From: Desulfohalobiaceae bacterium S24
Lineage (GTDB): Bacteria; Desulfobacterota; Desulfovibrionia; Desulfovibrionales; Desulfothermaceae
DNA: 38,859 nt
Reading direction: 5' to 3'
NCBI GenBank assembly: GCA_011389765.1
Contig: JAABTT010000029.1
Span: 1 to 38,859, forward strand
Positions 16,014 to 24,767 of this stretch are shown here, piece by piece. Position numbers and translations under genes: made by a program. Under the pieces are notes generated by a model. The model was not told where the DNA came from. It was given only the letters and a program-made list of their open reading frames with translations, and ran no database searches. Position 1 is the first letter of the stretch, and each line of letters begins with the position of its first letter.

Positions 16014-17086
16014 TCTTCCCTTCCCTGTTTCGAGGCAAGGTTACGAGCCAGCTCCGCAGGGATGGAAGGCCATCTGGCGGAAAAATCCCTTCCGGCCTCT
16101 CCGGCCAGGCACCGGATGAGCGGCTGAACCAGGACCAAAAAAACAACCTGGACCGAGGTCACCTGTCCGGGAAGCCCGACAACGGGCTTCCCACCAATTA
16201 CCCCGAGAATCGTAGGTTTGCCCGGACTGATGGAAACCCCGTGCGCCAGAATCCTGCACTCGGGAAACTCCTGCAGGGCCTGGATGGTAAAGTCCCGTCT
16301 GCCTATGGAACTGCCCCCGGATATCAGAACAAGATCGCAGGCTTCAAGAGCCGCCTGCAATCTTGAGCGAATCGCCGGGAGACGATCTGGAACGATCCCG
16401 AAATGACGGGCAATCCCGCCGCAGGATTCAATGCCGCTGTGCAGGGTCAAGGCATTGACGTCTCTGATTTGGCCCGGATTCGGGTCTTGATCAGGAGGTA
16501 CAAGCTCGTCCCCGCTGGAAATGATACCCACTTCGGGTCTGGGGAAGACTGCAGCTTCCCGTTGGCCCAAAGCGCCGAGCAGACCGAGTTCCTGGGCTCG
16601 GATTCGAGTCCCAGAAGCGAGGACCCGTTCCCCCCGGCGGCAATCTTCGCCCTGAAACATGATGTGCTCGCCTGGAGCAACAGTCCGCCGGACTTCGATT
16701 TCATCCGAGGCAATGGACTCGGTGTACTCCACCATAAGCACGGCGTCCGCCCCGGGGGGAAGCGCGGCGCCGGTGACGATCTCCATGCATTGCCCCGGCC
16801 CGATAGGGGTTTCTTCGATCACTCCCACTGCAATGGAGTCAATGACTTGAAGATAGCCTGGATTCGACTCGCCGGTCCCGAAGAGATCGGCTGCGCGAAC
16901 AGCATATCCATCCATTGCAGAGCGGGAAAAAGGCGGAAGATCTCCTGACGAGTGGATGTCCTCGGCGAGAACGGCATCAGCAAGCTGTGCAAGCTCGCGC
17001 GCAGCAGGAGCCCGCAATGCTCGAAACGACTGAATCAGATTGAGAAAATCCTGCACACTGAGCACTTGGAAAAAATCGGTTTCCAT
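15836..17086 (-). CDS. moeA: molybdopterin molybdenumtransferase MoeA
   Basis: Inserts molybdate into adenylylated molybdopterin (416 residues, standard length). Motifs in order: SSGDLPPFSRSAMDGYAVRA near the N-terminus, ETPIGPGQCMEIVTGAALP, then GADAVLMVEYT and GEHIMFQGEDCRRGE. The MoCF-binding domain has VGIISSGDELV, IRDVNALTLHSGI, DLVLISGGSSIGRRDF and SISPGKPTILG, then VVGLPGQVTS. Domain IV follows to the C-terminus (GLLEKSEVRVLVFG). It begins directly after the mobB stop (17087), so the two form a small operon. Its 3' end overlaps the methyltransferase gene on the other strand. Confidence 0.93.
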   Translation of the reverse strand: METDFFQVLSVQDFLNLIQSFRALRAPAARELAQLADAVLAEDIHSSGDLPPFSRSAMDGYAVRAADLFGTGESNPGYLQVIDSIAVGVIEETPIGPGQCMEIVTGAALPPGADAVLMVEYTESIASDEIEVRRTVAPGEHIMFQGEDCRRGERVLASGTRIRAQELGLLGALGQREAAVFPRPEVGIISSGDELVPPDQDPNPGQIRDVNALTLHSGIESCGGIARHFGIVPDRLPAIRSRLQAALEACDLVLISGGSSIGRRDFTIQALQEFPECRILAHGVSISPGKPTILGVIGGKPVVGLPGQVTSVQVVFLVLVQPLIRCLAGEAGRDFSARWPSIPAELARNLASKQGREDYVRVRLEYSSGAALPLAVPLIGKSGLLKTMLQADGLVRIPAEQEGLLEKSEVRVLVFG

Positions 17087-17788
17087 TCAGGACTCCAGAG
17101 AAATCTCGATTAAACCGGGGCCAAAACCTTTCAAAGGGGAAAGCAGCCCCTTGATGCCATTGGCCAGGACCGCATTCACGAAAGGGTTAGTGGGCAATTG
17201 ACGTCCATTTATGCTCAGTTTCAGGGATGACTGAAGAGCCAGGCACTCACTGAATTGAGCCGTGCCACGAAGAATCTCTCCGGCCAAAACCGAACAATCC
17301 TTTCGCCCGCAGGCCTGACAATCCAGTCCCGGGAGGAAAAAACCTTTGGTCAGGATCAGGTCGGCCAAGACTTCAAGATCCTTGGTTGCCGTCAGATCGG
17401 CAAGGTGCTGCTCACTCCAGACCGCGAGGGTCAGTCCGGTATCAAGCTGCCGAATCTCCTGCTCAGACTCGGAAAGAATGACCTTCGGCAGGTAATGAAG
17501 GGATTTACCGCCTTCCACAATGAGCACTTGGGCGTCGGTCAATCCGGTCAGATCGGGAAGATATTTTTTCGTATTCCAAATGATCTCGGTCTGATCCCGG
17601 CTCAGACCGAACACTGTTGTAGCATAGCGGCTCAACTTTTGCGTATCCGTATCCTGCGCATCAAAACCGTGGTAGCTGTATTTGGCAACAGCCACCTTGA
17701 TCCCTTGAGCCTGAAAATGTTGACACAATTGAAGGGCCAGTGACGTCTTCCCGCTGTTTTTGAAACCGTTAAGCGCGACTGCCTGCAT
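17087..17788 (-). CDS. mobB: molybdopterin-guanine dinucleotide biosynthesis GTPase MobB, with C-terminal cysteine motif
   Basis: A MobB-like P-loop protein of about 233 residues, which assists conversion of molybdopterin to the guanine dinucleotide form. The start at 17788 has AAGGAGG four to five bases upstream and gives MQAVALNGFKNSGKTSLALQ, with the Walker A loop. YSYHGFDAQDTDTQ and LIVEGGKSLHYLPK follow. The C-terminal third carries LDCQACGRKDCSVLAGEIL, a CxxCxxxxC cluster not present in E. coli MobB and possibly a metal or FeS site. Longer readings up to 17875 translate through a 30-bp palindrome and are rejected. It is transcribed with moeA, consistent with molybdoenzymes such as formate dehydrogenases. 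Confidence 0.85.
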   Translation of the reverse strand: MQAVALNGFKNSGKTSLALQLCQHFQAQGIKVAVAKYSYHGFDAQDTDTQKLSRYATTVFGLSRDQTEIIWNTKKYLPDLTGLTDAQVLIVEGGKSLHYLPKVILSESEQEIRQLDTGLTLAVWSEQHLADLTATKDLEVLADLILTKGFFLPGLDCQACGRKDCSVLAGEILRGTAQFSECLALQSSLKLSINGRQLPTNPFVNAVLANGIKGLLSPLKGFGPGLIEISLES

Positions 17789-17812
17789 GGGAACCTCCTT
17801 CTCCATAGGCTG

Positions 17813-17842
17813 AATTTTCATTCCCGGCCGGGAATGAAAATT
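17813..17842. promoter_or_regulatory. perfect 30-bp palindrome between mobB and hisS
   Basis: The arms AATTTTCATTCCCGG and CCGGGAATGAAAATT are exact 15-bp complements with no spacer. The palindrome lies immediately downstream of a candidate mobB -10 hexamer, so it would cover the mobB transcription start. It could be an operator for a dimeric repressor. As RNA it would be a strong hairpin with T-runs on both sides and could also terminate. No known consensus is matched with certainty. Confidence 0.6.
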
Positions 17843-17843
17843 T

Positions 17844-17870
17844 TGTATACCCGCAAACAACTTTTGACAA
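17844..17870 (-). promoter_or_regulatory. candidate mobB-moeA promoter
   Basis: On the minus strand, TTGTCA (17865-17870) and TATACA (17844-17849) form a sigma-70-like pair, but the spacer is only 15 bp. It shares its -35 region with the divergent hisS promoter. Confidence 0.35.
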
Positions 17871-17892
17871 TCCACGGCGTATGGACTAAATA
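17864..17892 (+). promoter_or_regulatory. candidate hisS-aspS promoter
   Basis: A perfect -35 hexamer TTGACA (17864-17869), a 17-bp spacer, and TAAATA (17887-17892) as a weak -10. The position is about 55 bp before the hisS ATG. The -10 match is poor, so the exact start site is uncertain. Confidence 0.45.
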
Positions 17893-17946
17893 TCTTGTTT
17901 CGTTTGTTTTCGACACTTTTTTTTTCAGCGCTTCCATTCGGATCAT

Positions 17947-19200
17947 ATGGATAAAATTAAAAAAATCAAAGGTTTTTCCGACGTTTTTTCGCCTCGGTCC
18001 GACAGCTACACCTTACTCGAGGCAAAGGCCAGGGACATCTTTTTCAGGTACGGATTCGAAGAACTTCGGGTGCCGATTTTGGAAAAAACCGAACTGTTTG
18101 CCAGATCCATCGGAACCGAGACCGATATTGTACAAAAAGAAATGTTTACCTTCCCGGATCGGAAAGGACGCTCCCTGACCCTCAGACCGGAAGCCACGGC
18201 CGGAGTGGCCAGGGCCTACATAGAGAATAAAATTTACAGCTCCCGGGATATCAGCAAGCTGTATACCATCGGTCCCATGTTTCGCTATGAAAGACCTCAA
18301 AAAGGACGGCAGAGGCAATTTCAACAAATTAATGCCGAAATTTTGGGCAGCACGGCCCCGGAGACCGATGCGGAACTGCTGCTCATGCTCAACAGCTTTT
18401 TGCGGGACGCAGGTTTTCAAAAACTGAGCCTGGAACTCAATTCCCTGGGATGTCCGCAGTGCAGGCCGGATTTCCTGAAGGCGGTCAGCGACTTTTTGAG
18501 CAGACAGGATGAAGAAGCTCTGTGCCCCGACTGCCGGCGGCGAAGCCGAAGCAATCCTCTGCGGGTCTACGATTGTAAGATTAATACCTGCCGGGAACAA
18601 ATCAAAAAAGGCCCGGTTCTCACCGAATATCTCTGCGGGGACTGCCGGGATCATTTTCAAACCGTGAAGCGTCTCTTGGGGATTTCAGGCGTACAGTACA
18701 GGATCAATCCCAATCTGGTTCGAGGCTTGGACTATTATCAGCGAACCACCTTCGAGGTCCTCTCCGAGGATATTGGGGCCCAATCCGCAGTGGCCGGTGG
18801 CGGTCGCTACGACGGCCTGCTCAAGGACTTGGGCGGTCCTGATTTGCCGGGAATCGGCTTTGCCTGCGGAATGGAACGGCTGCTGTTGATCCTGGGCGAG
18901 GCTCCAAATCCTCAATCTGATTTTTTTATAGCCCCGCTGAGCCAAAAGGCCAAAGAAATAGGCTTACTGCTCGCCTGTCAACTCAGAGCAAAAGGATTGC
19001 GCGGCGATGTCGCCTTTGAGGGGAAAAGCCTTAAGAGTCAGCTCAGACAAGCCAACAAGCAGCAAGCCGCTGCCTGCCTGATCCTGGGCGAAGAGGAATT
19101 GACGCGCTCTACGGTGCTGCTCAAGGACCTGTCCTCCGGCGAGCAGTCGGAAATCAGGCAGGAGGATCTCTTGACGGCTTTGCCCTTGTCCAGACAATGA
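17947..19200 (+). CDS. hisS: histidyl-tRNA synthetase
   Basis: A class II aminoacyl-tRNA synthetase charging tRNA-His (417 residues). Motif 1 lies near FEELRVPILEKTELFARSIG. Motif 2 is MFRYERPQKGRQRQFQQINAE. The histidine-specific loop is LVRGLDYYQRTTFEV, and motif 3 is PGIGFACGMERLLLIL. Four cysteine pairs in the middle (CPQC, CPDC, CKINTC, CGDC) are of the kind seen in many bacterial HisS insertions and could bind zinc. The C-terminal anticodon-binding domain follows (FIAPLSQKAKEIGLLLA). aspS follows after 38 bp; the hisS-aspS order is common in bacteria. Confidence 0.95.
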   Translation: MDKIKKIKGFSDVFSPRSDSYTLLEAKARDIFFRYGFEELRVPILEKTELFARSIGTETDIVQKEMFTFPDRKGRSLTLRPEATAGVARAYIENKIYSSRDISKLYTIGPMFRYERPQKGRQRQFQQINAEILGSTAPETDAELLLMLNSFLRDAGFQKLSLELNSLGCPQCRPDFLKAVSDFLSRQDEEALCPDCRRRSRSNPLRVYDCKINTCREQIKKGPVLTEYLCGDCRDHFQTVKRLLGISGVQYRINPNLVRGLDYYQRTTFEVLSEDIGAQSAVAGGGRYDGLLKDLGGPDLPGIGFACGMERLLLILGEAPNPQSDFFIAPLSQKAKEIGLLLACQLRAKGLRGDVAFEGKSLKSQLRQANKQQAAACLILGEEELTRSTVLLKDLSSGEQSEIRQEDLLTALPLSRQ

Positions 19201-19238
19201 TCTCTCAATGAATGCCTCCAAAAATTCAGGGATACACC

Positions 19239-21038
19239 ATGATCGAATTGTCAGCTGAAAACATGATTCAAACTCTTGGCGACTGGGTACGGAGCCATCA
19301 CTGCGCCCAACTCAATGGAAGCCATCTTGGCGCTCAAGTCTGCCTCATGGGCTGGGTGCAATACCGCCGTGATCACGGAGGACTGATCTTTATCGATCTC
19401 CGGGACCGGGAAGGCTTGACCCAGATAGTCTTCTCTCCGGAAGCAAACGCACAGGCCCATCAAGAGGCCCATGTTCTACGATCGGAATACGTTGTGGCCA
19501 TTCAAGGCCTGGTGCGAAATCGGCCCCGGGGAATGGAAAATGATTCTCTGGTAACCGGCCGGATTGAAGTCGTGGTCCAGGACTGGAAATTGTTGAATAC
19601 CTCCCGGACCCCCCCCTTCCTTTTGGAAGAAAGGGTCGATGTCTCTGATCATCTCCGCCTGAAATACCGCTATCTGGACCTGCGGCGAAAGAAAATGAGC
19701 CAAAACCTGAAACTCAGGCATCTTGGCTTGCAAAGCATCAGAAATCTCCTGAATGATCAAGGTTTTGTCGAGGTGGAAACCCCGGTTTTGACCAAAAGCA
19801 CACCGGAAGGGGCTCGGGATTTTCTGGTTCCGAGCCGGCAAAATCCTGGACATTTTTTTGCTTTGCCCCAGAGTCCCCAGTTGTTTAAACAACTCCTGAT
19901 GATCAGCGGCCAGGATCGTTATTATCAAATCGTACGCTGTTTTCGTGATGAAGATCTTCGGGCGGACAGGCAGCCGGAATTCACGCAGATCGATCTGGAA
20001 ATGGCCTTTGTCCAGGAGGACCAGGTCATAGAGCTTTCCGAGCTCATGATGCAAGAGCTTTTTGCCGCCACCGTGAACACGCCCCTGCAGCTCCCTTTCC
20101 CCAGAATGACCTATGACGAGGCCATGGAAACCTATGGCCTGGATCGCCCTGATACCCGCTTTGAACTGCACCTGCAGAATGTGACCGATATCGTCAAAAA
20201 CTCTCAATTCAAACTGTTTGCCCAGGCAGATCTGGTCAAAGCGATTCGTGTCGAAGCCGGAGGGCGGCTGACCAGGAAGGAAATCGACGATTTAACTGCA
20301 TTCGTGAAAATTTTTGGGGCGAAAGGTCTGGCCTGGATCAAAGTGAAGGATGACGAATGGCAGTCGCCCATAGCCAAATTCTTGAATGAACAGGAGAAAC
20401 AGGAGCTCCACAACCGGCTCCGGCTGCAGTCTGGAGACATTGTCTTTTTTCAAGCCGGCAGTCCGGAAATCGTCAACGCCGCCCTGGGCAACCTGCGCTT
20501 GAAACTGGCGGAGTGGTTTGATCTCATTCCGGAAAATCGTCTCGATTTTGTCTGGATTACAGATTTTCCATTGTTTGAATGGGATCAGGAGGAAAAACGC
20601 TGGGCCGCCTGTCATCATCCTTTTACTTCGCCCCGGGAGACGGACCTGCATCTATTGGAAACCGCCCCGGAACAGGCCAGGGCCAGGGCCTATGATTTGG
20701 TGCTCAACGGTCATGAAATCGGAGGTGGATCCATCCGTATTCACCAAGCGGATATTCAGGCCAAAATGTTTCAGGCCCTTGGCATCTCCGGCGAAGAAGC
20801 TGAAGCCAAATTCGGCTTTTTAACCGATGCCCTGGGATACGGCGCCCCGCCCCACGGCGGTATCGCCTTTGGACTGGATCGCTTGATCATGATTCTTTGC
20901 AAGGCTTCCTCCATTCGTGAAGTCATTGCATTTCCAAAGACCCAGAAGGGGACCTGTCTCTTGACTGATGCCCCGACAGAGGTTCCCACCCGGCAACTTC
21001 GGGAATTGAACCTGCGGCTCAGGGACAAGACGGCTTGA
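19239..21038 (+). CDS. aspS: aspartyl-tRNA synthetase
   Basis: A class II synthetase charging tRNA-Asp (about 599 residues). The ATG at 19239 follows AGGGA by seven bases; an in-frame ATG nine codons earlier (19212) lacks such a site. The N-terminal OB-fold contains VCLMGWVQYRRDHGGLIFID. Motif 1 spans FVEVETPVLTKSTPEGARDF, motif 2 is RCFRDEDLRADRQPEFTQID, and motif 3 is GGIAFGLDRLIMIL. The bacterial GAD insertion lies around residues 310-415. Whether it also charges tRNA-Asn (non-discriminating type) was not resolved. It probably shares the hisS transcript. Confidence 0.95.
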   Translation: MIELSAENMIQTLGDWVRSHHCAQLNGSHLGAQVCLMGWVQYRRDHGGLIFIDLRDREGLTQIVFSPEANAQAHQEAHVLRSEYVVAIQGLVRNRPRGMENDSLVTGRIEVVVQDWKLLNTSRTPPFLLEERVDVSDHLRLKYRYLDLRRKKMSQNLKLRHLGLQSIRNLLNDQGFVEVETPVLTKSTPEGARDFLVPSRQNPGHFFALPQSPQLFKQLLMISGQDRYYQIVRCFRDEDLRADRQPEFTQIDLEMAFVQEDQVIELSELMMQELFAATVNTPLQLPFPRMTYDEAMETYGLDRPDTRFELHLQNVTDIVKNSQFKLFAQADLVKAIRVEAGGRLTRKEIDDLTAFVKIFGAKGLAWIKVKDDEWQSPIAKFLNEQEKQELHNRLRLQSGDIVFFQAGSPEIVNAALGNLRLKLAEWFDLIPENRLDFVWITDFPLFEWDQEEKRWAACHHPFTSPRETDLHLLETAPEQARARAYDLVLNGHEIGGGSIRIHQADIQAKMFQALGISGEEAEAKFGFLTDALGYGAPPHGGIAFGLDRLIMILCKASSIREVIAFPKTQKGTCLLTDAPTEVPTRQLRELNLRLRDKTA

Positions 21039-21187
21039 GATGCAGTGCCCTTTACACGCAGCCTAAAATGATTCATTCTGAAGCTCCCGATATCAAACAT
21101 TGGGAAGACACACACAACAGTTCTCTGCTGCAATGCATTGCTTTCAAAATTGAATATTTTTGAAGCCTCGGATATCAGGGAAATATC

Positions 21188-21688
21188 ATGTCACGAACAA
21201 TCAGGACATACCCGGATCCGGTCCTGAAGGAAAAAGCAAAGCCGGTTGAGAGCGTCAGCCGGGAGATTCAGGATCTGGCCGAAGAGATGGCCAAGCTGAT
21301 GTATGCCAATCAGGGAATCGGCCTGGCTGCTCCCCAAGTAGGGGAATCCCTGCGCGTTATCACGGTGGATATCAGCGGTCCGGAACGACAAGAGGACCTC
21401 CAGGTCCTGATCAACCCGGAAATCGAGTTATGCGAAGGGGAAACCGAAACCGATGAAGGCTGTTTGAGCCTGCCCGAGTTTCGAACCAAAGTGAAACGGT
21501 CCGAGCAGGTCACGGTCAAGGGCCTTGATTTAAAGGGCCGGGAAATACGTATCCGGTCCGAAGGTATGCAGGCGGTTTGTTTCCAGCATGAAATCGATCA
21601 CCTGGAAGGAACGCTCCTGCTTGATCATGCCGGCCGGCTGAAACGAAACATGTATTCCAAAAAAGCAAACAAATGGGAGAAAAACTGA
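21188..21688 (+). CDS. def: peptide deformylase
   Basis: A metalloenzyme removing the N-formyl group from nascent proteins (166 residues, normal length). The three motifs are present: GIGLAAPQVG, DEGCLSLPE (metal cysteine) and QHEIDHLEGTLL (two metal histidines and catalytic glutamate). AGGGA precedes the ATG by seven bases. Its last 16 bp overlap fmt. It starts the run def-fmt-DUF116-rsmB-comEC-hypA after a 149-bp gap behind aspS; that gap holds only an imperfect AT-rich inverted repeat (around 21150-21170) and no clear promoter. Confidence 0.95.
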   Translation: MSRTIRTYPDPVLKEKAKPVESVSREIQDLAEEMAKLMYANQGIGLAAPQVGESLRVITVDISGPERQEDLQVLINPEIELCEGETETDEGCLSLPEFRTKVKRSEQVTVKGLDLKGREIRIRSEGMQAVCFQHEIDHLEGTLLLDHAGRLKRNMYSKKANKWEKN

Positions 21689-22626
21689 GACCTTTTCAGA
21701 TACTCTTCATGGGAACCCCGGACTTTGCGGCCGGTATCCTCGAAAAACTTCTTCACTGCAGGCAGGCTCGGGTGGCCGGAGTCGTCACGCAACCGGATCG
21801 CCGCGCGGGACGGGGGAATAAGATCCAACCGCCGCCGGTTAAGCAGCTCGCCCAAAAAGAGGGTCTTCCCATTTTGCAGCCCTCAAATCTCCACTCCAGC
21901 GCCGTTTTTGATTTCATAGCTGATATTGGGGTCAACCTCCTGGTGGTCGCGGCGTATGGACTGCTCCTCCCTAAAAGACTCCTCACCAGGACAGCCTTCG
22001 GAGCGCTGAATGTCCACGCCTCGCTGCTGCCCAAATACAGAGGGGCGGCCCCCATTCAAAGAGCGCTCATCAACGGCGAAAAAGTCACCGGAATCACCAT
22101 CATGGAGATGCAGGCGGGACTGGATACCGGTCCCATCCTGCATCAGAAAGCCCTGGCAATTGCCCATCAGGACACGGCCCAAAGTCTTCATGACCAGCTT
22201 GCCACGCTTGGAGGAGACTGTCTCTTATACACCCTTGAAACATGGAACAGCCTGATTAGCATTCCCCAAGATCCGGCCAAGGCCAGCTATGCCCCAAAGT
22301 TGAGCAAAGAGGAGGGATGCATTGATTGGGATCAACCCGCGGAAAAGGTGCACAATCGGATTCGGGGCGTCCATCCCCGGCCGGGGGCCTATTTTCACTG
22401 GCGTTCCAGCGAGGACGCACAGGCAATCCGACTCGTCGTCTTTCCCGGACGCATCGGCCCCAGGATTGAGCAGGCACTCGAACCCGGACGCATCTGCGGG
22501 CTTGAAGGCAGCTCTCTTCTCATCAGCTGTCAAGATCGATACTACTGCGTAGACACCCTGCAGCCGGCTTCCAGCCGGGTCATGTCGGGTTCTGCATTCC
22601 ACCGAGGCTATTGCGCCGCAAAATAA
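21673..22626 (+). CDS. fmt: methionyl-tRNA formyltransferase
   Basis: Formylates initiator Met-tRNA using 10-formyl-tetrahydrofolate (317 residues). Motifs: ILFMGTPDFAAGIL at the N-terminus, VTQPDRRAGRGNK (the loop that contacts tRNA), LVVAAYGLLLPK, the folate/catalytic NVHASLLPKYRGAAPIQRA and MQAGLDTGPIL. The C-terminal OB-type domain is present. The start overlaps def by 16 bp in another frame and has no good Shine-Dalgarno; re-initiation from def is likely. Confidence 0.95.
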   Translation: MGEKLRPFQILFMGTPDFAAGILEKLLHCRQARVAGVVTQPDRRAGRGNKIQPPPVKQLAQKEGLPILQPSNLHSSAVFDFIADIGVNLLVVAAYGLLLPKRLLTRTAFGALNVHASLLPKYRGAAPIQRALINGEKVTGITIMEMQAGLDTGPILHQKALAIAHQDTAQSLHDQLATLGGDCLLYTLETWNSLISIPQDPAKASYAPKLSKEEGCIDWDQPAEKVHNRIRGVHPRPGAYFHWRSSEDAQAIRLVVFPGRIGPRIEQALEPGRICGLEGSSLLISCQDRYYCVDTLQPASSRVMSGSAFHRGYCAAK

Positions 22627-22656
22627 GACTCGCGCTTTTAACTGCCCTCTTGTATC

Positions 22657-23457
22657 ATGACAAAGAATGAAACTGCCTATCTGCTTCTGGAAAAGGACAT
22701 CCAAGAATCCTTTGCCGCGAGAAAGCGATTATTCATTGGATTGTTGGGCGGAACCTCCTTTCTGCTGATCATCTTTTGTGTCCTCTTCTGGTACATCCCC
22801 TATATGGGCCTGCAGGGTTTGCCTCAGATCTTCTCCTGGATTCTCGGGGGAATCGTCTTGATTTGCATCGCTTTGGTGACCTGGTCTTCTTTGGCCTTGC
22901 TTTTAAATATTCTACTTAAAAAACCGATTTTTTTTTCAAGAAACCTCCGGGGAATCGCGGTCAAACTCTTCCTGCCCCTGATGATCATTGTCGGCCGCCT
23001 GGTGGGCATCAGCAAAGAAAAGGTCAGGGCCTCCTTTATTCAGGTCAACAATGAAATGGTCAGTGCCCAAGGCGACACATACAAAGCCAATGAACTCCTT
23101 CTGCTCATGCCCCATTGCCTGCAAAACAGCCTTTGCCGGCATCGCTTGACCTATAATATCAACAATTGCAAACGCTGCGGGGAATGCAACATTGCCGGGC
23201 TTTTGGATATCAGTGAAGAAAAAGGGATCCCTTTGGCCATCGCCACCGGTGGAACCATCGCCCGACGCATAGTAGTCAAAAACAAGCCGAAACTGATTAT
23301 CGCTGTGGCTTGTGAGCGGGATTTGGCCTCAGGCATACAAGACACCTACCCCCTGCCGGTGTACGGCATTCTCAACCAACGGCCGCATGGCCCCTGCCTG
23401 GATACCTGGGTCGCCTTGGAAAAAGTCAGGGAAACCATTGAACGGTTTTCGCAATGA
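22657..23457 (+). CDS. DUF116 membrane-anchored cysteine-rich protein
   Basis: A DUF116-family protein of 266 residues, function unknown. The N-terminal half has two strong transmembrane segments (about residues 26-50 and 60-90), then a basic amphipathic stretch. The conserved C-terminal domain has the family pattern: LLMPHCLQNSLC, then NNCKRCGECNI, ATGGTIARR, VACERDLASGI and NQRPHGPCLDTWV. At least seven cysteines are in the conserved region, suggesting metal or FeS-cluster binding. It is nested between fmt and rsmB and overlaps rsmB by 4 bp (ATGA), so it is translationally coupled to RNA-modification and initiation genes. Confidence 0.85.
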   Translation: MTKNETAYLLLEKDIQESFAARKRLFIGLLGGTSFLLIIFCVLFWYIPYMGLQGLPQIFSWILGGIVLICIALVTWSSLALLLNILLKKPIFFSRNLRGIAVKLFLPLMIIVGRLVGISKEKVRASFIQVNNEMVSAQGDTYKANELLLLMPHCLQNSLCRHRLTYNINNCKRCGECNIAGLLDISEEKGIPLAIATGGTIARRIVVKNKPKLIIAVACERDLASGIQDTYPLPVYGILNQRPHGPCLDTWVALEKVRETIERFSQ

Positions 23458-24767
23458 CAGCCCCCCCCAAAAAAAAGGGGCATAAGGCGCGGGACGCGGC
23501 CCTGCAGGTTGCGTTTGCAGCACAACACAAAGGGCTGAGTCTACAGGCGGCGCTCAATCAGGAACTGAGCCGCCAGGAGCTCTCCCCAAGGGACAGGCCT
23601 CTGATCACGGAACTGAGTTACGGCTACCTCCGCTTGAAAGGACGCATTGCCTATATTCTCTCCAGATATTGCCCAGGCGCAAGCAGCAAACTCCCCCCCC
23701 GGTATCTTGAGGCCCTCGGTCTCGCGGTGTACGAACTGCTCTTCCTGGATACCATCCCCCATTACGCCACCCTTGATGTCACTGTTCAGCGTATCAAGAA
23801 GTACTGGGGAAAACAGCTCGCCGGGCTGGCCAACGCTCTTCTCAGAAGGATACTGGCCCAAAAAGCCGAACTCGGGCAATTCGAGTTTTATCAGGAGTCC
23901 CCTGTTGATCTCGAAATCTTTTTGTCCCGCTACTATTCCTGTCCGCAATGGCTGGTCCAAATTTTCCTGGACTCCCTGGGACCGGAAAAAGCCGAAACCG
24001 TATTAAAGCAATCCCTGCATTCTCCGCCGGTGGGGGTTCGAATCAACCGGACGCATTCAAAGGCACATGATCTCTTCCGCAGGCTGCGTTTTCATGATGA
24101 ACCGTTGACAGCGAGCTTCCCGGTCCTGAGTTTCCGGAAGTCACCGGAACACATAGCCTGGTACGAAAGAAGAGGCCTGTGCAGCCGGCAAAGCCCGGCT
24201 GCACAAGAAGCCCTCAGCAGCCTTCAGCCTCTTGAATGGCCTCGGCCTGTCTGGGACGCTTGCTGCGGTTTCGGAGGCAAAACCTGCCAACTGCTGGAAT
24301 CCGGCCTCTCACCAATCTGGGCCGGCGACCGATCCCCCGGAAAGGTGCAATCCTGCCGACGGGAGATCCAAAGACTCGCACTACCCGAAGTGCCCCTGCT
24401 GTGTGCCGACGCTACACACAAAGCCCCTTTCAGCCGGCCCCCGGGGACGGTTCTCCTGGACGCCCCTTGTTCCGGCCTCGGGGTCTTAAGCAGAAGACCG
24501 GACATCAAATGGAAGCAATCGCCTGCCGCAGTCCGGGACCTGATGCGCATTCAAGCAGAGCTGCTGCGTTCAGCTTGCGAAACCATCAACTCAGGCGGAC
24601 AGATTGTGTATCTGACCTGCACCTTGAACAATGACGAAAACCGAGGACTTATTGCAAGTTTTTCAGAGCGTTACCACAAGAAAATAGACCTCGTTCAAGA
24701 GTACGAAACCCCTTTTGAAACAGCAATCGGGGAATACTTTTATGCTGCGGTCTTGCGCAAAAAATAA
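23454..24767 (+). CDS. rsmB: 16S rRNA cytosine-C5 methyltransferase RsmB-like
   Basis: A m5C RNA methyltransferase of 437 residues, related to the enzyme modifying C967 of 16S rRNA. The N-terminal NusB-like RNA-binding domain (about 8-140) includes ARDAALQVAFA and TLDVTVQRIKKYWGKQLAGLANALLRRI. The C-terminal Rossmann domain has WDACCGFGGKTCQLLESG, the catalytic DAPCSGLGVLSRRPDIKWK (near residue 337) and VYLTCTLNNDEN, where the second catalytic cysteine lies. The start overlaps the DUF116 stop. Confidence 0.9.
   Translation: MTAPPKKKGHKARDAALQVAFAAQHKGLSLQAALNQELSRQELSPRDRPLITELSYGYLRLKGRIAYILSRYCPGASSKLPPRYLEALGLAVYELLFLDTIPHYATLDVTVQRIKKYWGKQLAGLANALLRRILAQKAELGQFEFYQESPVDLEIFLSRYYSCPQWLVQIFLDSLGPEKAETVLKQSLHSPPVGVRINRTHSKAHDLFRRLRFHDEPLTASFPVLSFRKSPEHIAWYERRGLCSRQSPAAQEALSSLQPLEWPRPVWDACCGFGGKTCQLLESGLSPIWAGDRSPGKVQSCRREIQRLALPEVPLLCADATHKAPFSRPPGTVLLDAPCSGLGVLSRRPDIKWKQSPAAVRDLMRIQAELLRSACETINSGGQIVYLTCTLNNDENRGLIASFSERYHKKIDLVQEYETPFETAIGEYFYAAVLRKK

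Noticed and set aside
15503-16366. Open frame of 287 codons between the methyltransferase and moeA
   Set aside because: Out of frame with the methyltransferase and antisense to moeA; low-complexity Arg/Gln/Ser composition.
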